In this document: one piece after another, positions 13,437 through 16,133 of the stretch | How the letters are laid out: each line of letters starts with the position of its first letter | How positions within the stretch are numbered: position 1 is the stretch's first letter | Assembly (NCBI GenBank): GCA_016200765.1 | Contig: JACQEC010000013.1 | Location: 1 to 16,133, forward strand | Length of the DNA stretch: 16,133 nt | Direction of reading: 5' to 3' | Source of the DNA: Chloroflexota bacterium | GTDB taxonomy: Bacteria; Chloroflexota; Anaerolineae; JACRMK01 | The notes under the pieces: generated by a model | Told to the model about the DNA's origin: nothing | The model's database searches: none | Seen by the model: only the letters and a program-made list of their open reading frames with translations | Made by a program: the position numbers and the translations under genes

Positions 13437-15425
13437 GTGACCTCATCCATCCGACCCGACCACCTGCACACCCTCACGCTGATTTGTGACGCGCTGATCC
13501 CGTCTATCGCCGTTGACGATGACCCGCACGGCTACTGGCGGCGCGCGGCCAGCGATTTGAACGTGGCGCAGGCGGTCGCCGAGGCCATCGCGTTACTGCC
13601 GGTGGAGCAGGATCGCCGCTCGCTCTGGCAGTTGATCGGCCTGTTCGACAGCCGCGCGGCGAACCTGCTGTTGTGCGGCAAGCCGGTGAAGTTCAGCGCG
13701 CTGGCGGCCAGCGAGCGCGAAACGGTTCTGCGCGATTGGCAGAACAGCCGCCTGCCATTGAAGCGGCAGGGCTTTCAGGCCATCAAGCGGCTGGCCGCGT
13801 TCGCCTACTTTGCGGGGACCACCTCCACAGGCTTAAACCCCAACTGGCTCGCGCTCCACTATCCCGGCCCGGCTCACCCGCCGCCCTCGAAGCCGCCAGC
13901 CATCGTTCCTTTAGATCACGCCTCGCTCACCTCGCGCCCCTCGCCGCTTGATTGTGACGTGGTGGTGATTGGCTCCGGCGCGGGCGGCGGCGTTATCGCG
14001 GCCGAGTTGGCGCAGGCGGGCAAAGATGTCATCGTGGTCGAGCAGGGCGGCGGCTACAGCGAGGCCGATTTCAGCCAGCGCGAAGGCGAGATGGTCCGCA
14101 AGCTATACGCCAGCGGCGGCTCGCTGGTGACGAAGGACTCGGCCATCCTCCTGCTGGCGGGAAACTGTCTGGGCGGCGGCACGACGATCAACTGGGCGGG
14201 TTCCCTGCGCCCGCCGCAGGCCTTGCGCGAGCAGTGGGAGCGCGAGTACGGCCTTGAAGGCGTCGCGGGCGCGGCGTTTGACGTGAGCCTCGACGCGGTG
14301 TGCGAGCGCTTGAGCGTCGGCACCGGCGAAAGCCTGATCAACGCGCAGAACGAGGCGCTACGGCGCGGCTGTGCGGCGCTGGGCTACCATACCTTCGTGA
14401 TCCCGCGCAACGCGCGCGGCTGTGGCGCGTGCGACGAGTGCGGTTACTGCACCTTTGGCTGTCAGCGCGGGGCGAAGCAGAGCACGCTCGTCACGTACCT
14501 GCCGGACGCCTACCAGCGCGGCGCGCGCTTCATCGTCAATGCCGAGGCCCGCACGATTCTGATTAAGAATGGGCGCGCGGCGGGGGTTGAACTGACGCTC
14601 ACCGGCGGCGCCCATGCTGTCCTGCGCGCGCGCGCGGTCGTCGTGGCCGCGGGCAGTATCGGCTCTCCGGCGCTGTTACTGCGCTCCGGTCTGACCAACC
14701 CAAACATCGGCCGGCATCTGCGCCTGCACCCGACCGCGCTGATGGCCGGTCTCTACGACGAGCCGATCGAAGCCTGGCGCGGCGCGCCGATGACGGTCGC
14801 GTGCGACCAGTTTGCCGACATGGGCGATGGCTACGGCTTCACGCTGGAAGTGCCGCCGATGCACACCGGCTACGCGGCCGTCGCCTTCCCGTGGACGGGA
14901 GGGCGCGCCCTGAAACAAGATTTGCTCCGCATCGCACAGACCGCGATGATCTTTGCGCTGGTCAAAGACCGCGATGGCGGGCGTATAACGATCAACCGCG
15001 CCGGCCAACCCATCGTGGACTATTGGCCGTCGGCCTACGACCGAGCGCACCTCATCCGGGGCTTGCAGGAGGCGGCGCGCATCCACGCGGCGGGCGGAGC
15101 CCGCGAAGTTCGCAGTCTCCACAATACGCCAGTGCGATGGTCGCGTCAGGCGGGCGATTCGATTGAGTCGTATATTGAACGGCTCGCTTCCGCGCCCTAC
15201 CAGCCGAACACATTCTTGTTAGGCTCCGCTCACCAGATGGGCACCTGCCGCATGGGGCGCGACCCGCGCGCGTCGGTTGCCGACCCCTTTGGACAGGCGC
15301 ATGGCGTGCAAGGGTTGTGGATTGGCGACGGATCGGCCTTTCCGACCGCCAGCGGCGTCAACCCGATGATCACCATCATGGGCCTCGCCCATCGTACCGC
15401 GCGGTACATCCGCGAGAGCCTTTAG
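13437..15425 (+). CDS. GMC-family FAD oxidoreductase, long-chain-alcohol-oxidase-like, with five-cysteine cluster
   Basis: A 662-residue flavoprotein. Residues 1-165 are helical and resemble the N-terminal domain of fatty alcohol oxidases (gluconate 2-dehydrogenase subunit 3-like). The FAD dinucleotide fold is DVVVIGSGAGGGVIAAELA (174-192), with the GMC signature NCLGGGTTINWAG (243-255). The C-terminal catalytic part has SAHQMGTCRMG (His599) and SGVNPMITIMGLAHRTA (Asn642). Residues 328-342, GCGACDECGYCTFGC, hold Cys329, 332, 335, 338 and 342 and could bind an Fe-S or other metal centre. Relatives oxidise long-chain alcohols or sterols to aldehydes or ketones. GTG 13437 is the only upstream start with the hydrophobic helical N-terminus intact; its ribosome-binding site is weak, and a TATAAT lies at 13404-13409 over the PIN stop. 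The GC-rich composition matches the etf-ALDH genes upstream, not the HEPN-PIN insert. Confidence 0.85.
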   Translation: MTSSIRPDHLHTLTLICDALIPSIAVDDDPHGYWRRAASDLNVAQAVAEAIALLPVEQDRRSLWQLIGLFDSRAANLLLCGKPVKFSALAASERETVLRDWQNSRLPLKRQGFQAIKRLAAFAYFAGTTSTGLNPNWLALHYPGPAHPPPSKPPAIVPLDHASLTSRPSPLDCDVVVIGSGAGGGVIAAELAQAGKDVIVVEQGGGYSEADFSQREGEMVRKLYASGGSLVTKDSAILLLAGNCLGGGTTINWAGSLRPPQALREQWEREYGLEGVAGAAFDVSLDAVCERLSVGTGESLINAQNEALRRGCAALGYHTFVIPRNARGCGACDECGYCTFGCQRGAKQSTLVTYLPDAYQRGARFIVNAEARTILIKNGRAAGVELTLTGGAHAVLRARAVVVAAGSIGSPALLLRSGLTNPNIGRHLRLHPTALMAGLYDEPIEAWRGAPMTVACDQFADMGDGYGFTLEVPPMHTGYAAVAFPWTGGRALKQDLLRIAQTAMIFALVKDRDGGRITINRAGQPIVDYWPSAYDRAHLIRGLQEAARIHAAGGAREVRSLHNTPVRWSRQAGDSIESYIERLASAPYQPNTFLLGSAHQMGTCRMGRDPRASVADPFGQAHGVQGLWIGDGSAFPTASGVNPMITIMGLAHRTARYIRESL

Positions 15426-15552
15426 CGGTCCTGGCCTTCAACGGGCGCATTGACTACTTCGTGAACATGGTCTTTGCGCCCCGCGCCCGACGCTGGCGGA
15501 GTGTTACAAGACGGCCGCGTTTGACGGGATCAACCGGATTGGCGGGTAACGG

Positions 15553-15561
15553 TGCTATAAT
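15553..15561 (+). promoter_or_regulatory. Extended -10 promoter of guaA
   Basis: TGCTATAAT (15553-15561) is a perfect extended -10 box. No -35 box is found 15-19 bp upstream; TTGACG at 15521-15526 is too far away (29 bp). The expected start of transcription, 6-7 nt downstream, coincides with the ATG at 15568, so the mRNA would be leaderless. Confidence 0.65.
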
Positions 15562-15567
15562 CGCCCC

Positions 15568-16133
15568 ATGCAATCCATCGTCATCCTCGACTTCGGCGCC
15601 CAGTACGCCCAACTGATCGCGCGCCGCGTGCGGGAGCTCAACGTCTATTGCGAACTCCTGCCGCATGATGCGCCCCGCGCGGAGATTGAGCGCCTATCCC
15701 CGCGCGGTTTCATTTTGTCGGGCGGCCCGTCGTCGGTGTACGATGCGGGCGCGCCATCCTTGCCGCCTTACCTGCGCGCGCCGTCCGCGCCGGTGCTCGG
15801 CGTCTGCTACGGAATGCAACTGCTGGCGCACGAATTGGGCGGCGTCGTGCGGCCCGCGGGTCGGCGCGAATATGGCCCGGCGACGGTCAGCATCTGCGAC
15901 GACTCCAATCTGTTCCGCGCCCTGCCGTCCTCGCTCAACGTCTGGATGTCGCACGGCGATTCCATCGAACAACTGCCCGCGGGCTTCACGACGTTGGCGC
16001 AATCGCCGAACACGCCCTTCGCGGCGATGAGCGACCCGGCGCGGCGCATCTATGGCGTGCAGTTCCACCCCGAGGTGACGCACACCGAGCACGGTCTGGA
16101 TATCCTGCGGCGCTTTGTGCTGGAGGTCTGTCA
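15568..16133 (+). CDS. guaA: GMP synthase, N-terminal glutaminase domain (partial, runs off the window)
   Basis: 188 codons are present. The protein begins MQSIVILDFGAQYAQLIARR, the typical GuaA start, continues with GFILSGGPSSVY and the nucleophile elbow GVCYGMQ (Cys80), and shows GVQFHPEVTHTEHG (His167, Glu169) and MSHGDS, so the class-I glutamine amidotransferase triad is complete. It hydrolyses glutamine and channels ammonia to the ATP-pyrophosphatase domain, which aminates XMP to GMP in purine synthesis; that domain lies beyond the window end. No ribosome-binding site precedes ATG 15568 (only CGCCCC), matching a leaderless transcript. The bare N-terminal domain could in principle be a separate archaeal-style GuaA subunit; the reading frame stays open at the edge, which favours the usual full-length enzyme. 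Confidence 0.92.
   Translation, partial: MQSIVILDFGAQYAQLIARRVRELNVYCELLPHDAPRAEIERLSPRGFILSGGPSSVYDAGAPSLPPYLRAPSAPVLGVCYGMQLLAHELGGVVRPAGRREYGPATVSICDDSNLFRALPSSLNVWMSHGDSIEQLPAGFTTLAQSPNTPFAAMSDPARRIYGVQFHPEVTHTEHGLDILRRFVLEVC

Noticed and set aside
15521..15526. TTGACG as a -35 box for guaA
   Set aside because: It is 29 bp from the TATAAT box, far outside the usual 16-19 bp.

Overview
The window looks like chromosomal DNA from a GC-rich bacterium, most likely an uncultured Chloroflexota (Anaerolineae-like) lineage. This is inference from style: a secreted esterase with a long Thr/Pro linker, GTG/TTG starts, mixed use of Shine-Dalgarno sites, promoters of the TTGACA-17-TGCTACATT type and a probably leaderless guaA. 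No rRNA, tRNA, CRISPR array, transposase or integrase is visible.

Layout. (1) 1-3422: an AT-richer two-gene unit, a STAND-type P-loop ATPase carrying about ten TPR repeats (148-2157), translationally coupled to an ORC/AAA_16-like ATPase with a winged-helix-like tail (2154-3422). It is preceded by two related TTCGCGCGAA palindromes, one directly against the ribosome-binding site. It resembles a signalling or defence-type NTPase pair with no recognisable effector in the window. (2) 3423-3739: gene-free spacer with stem-loops, two weak attC-like inverted repeats and a good promoter. (3) 3740-6001: two exported alpha/beta hydrolases of different families in one operon; the first is broken near its 3' end by a C7 run. 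(4) 5998-8542, minus strand: an AstE/aspartoacylase-like zinc hydrolase followed by a multi-membrane GT-C glycosyltransferase. (5) 8693-12108: a fused EtfB-EtfA electron transfer flavoprotein and an aldehyde dehydrogenase of the P5C-dehydrogenase clade. (6) 12216-13408: a lower-GC two-gene insert, a HEPN-motif protein overlapping a PIN-domain RNase. (7) 13437-15425: a long-chain-alcohol-oxidase-like GMC flavoenzyme with a five-cysteine cluster. (8) 15568 to the end: the glutaminase half of GMP synthase, cut by the window edge.

How the genes may work together. The GMC enzyme, aldehyde dehydrogenase and fused Etf could form an alcohol-to-aldehyde-to-acid oxidation route with electrons passed to the quinone pool; the HEPN-PIN pair sits between the dehydrogenase and the GMC gene as if inserted. 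The two most unusual local systems are the palindrome-controlled STAND/TPR plus ATPase unit and the HEPN-PIN pair, which couples two predicted RNase folds without a recognisable antitoxin. Both functional readings are inference.
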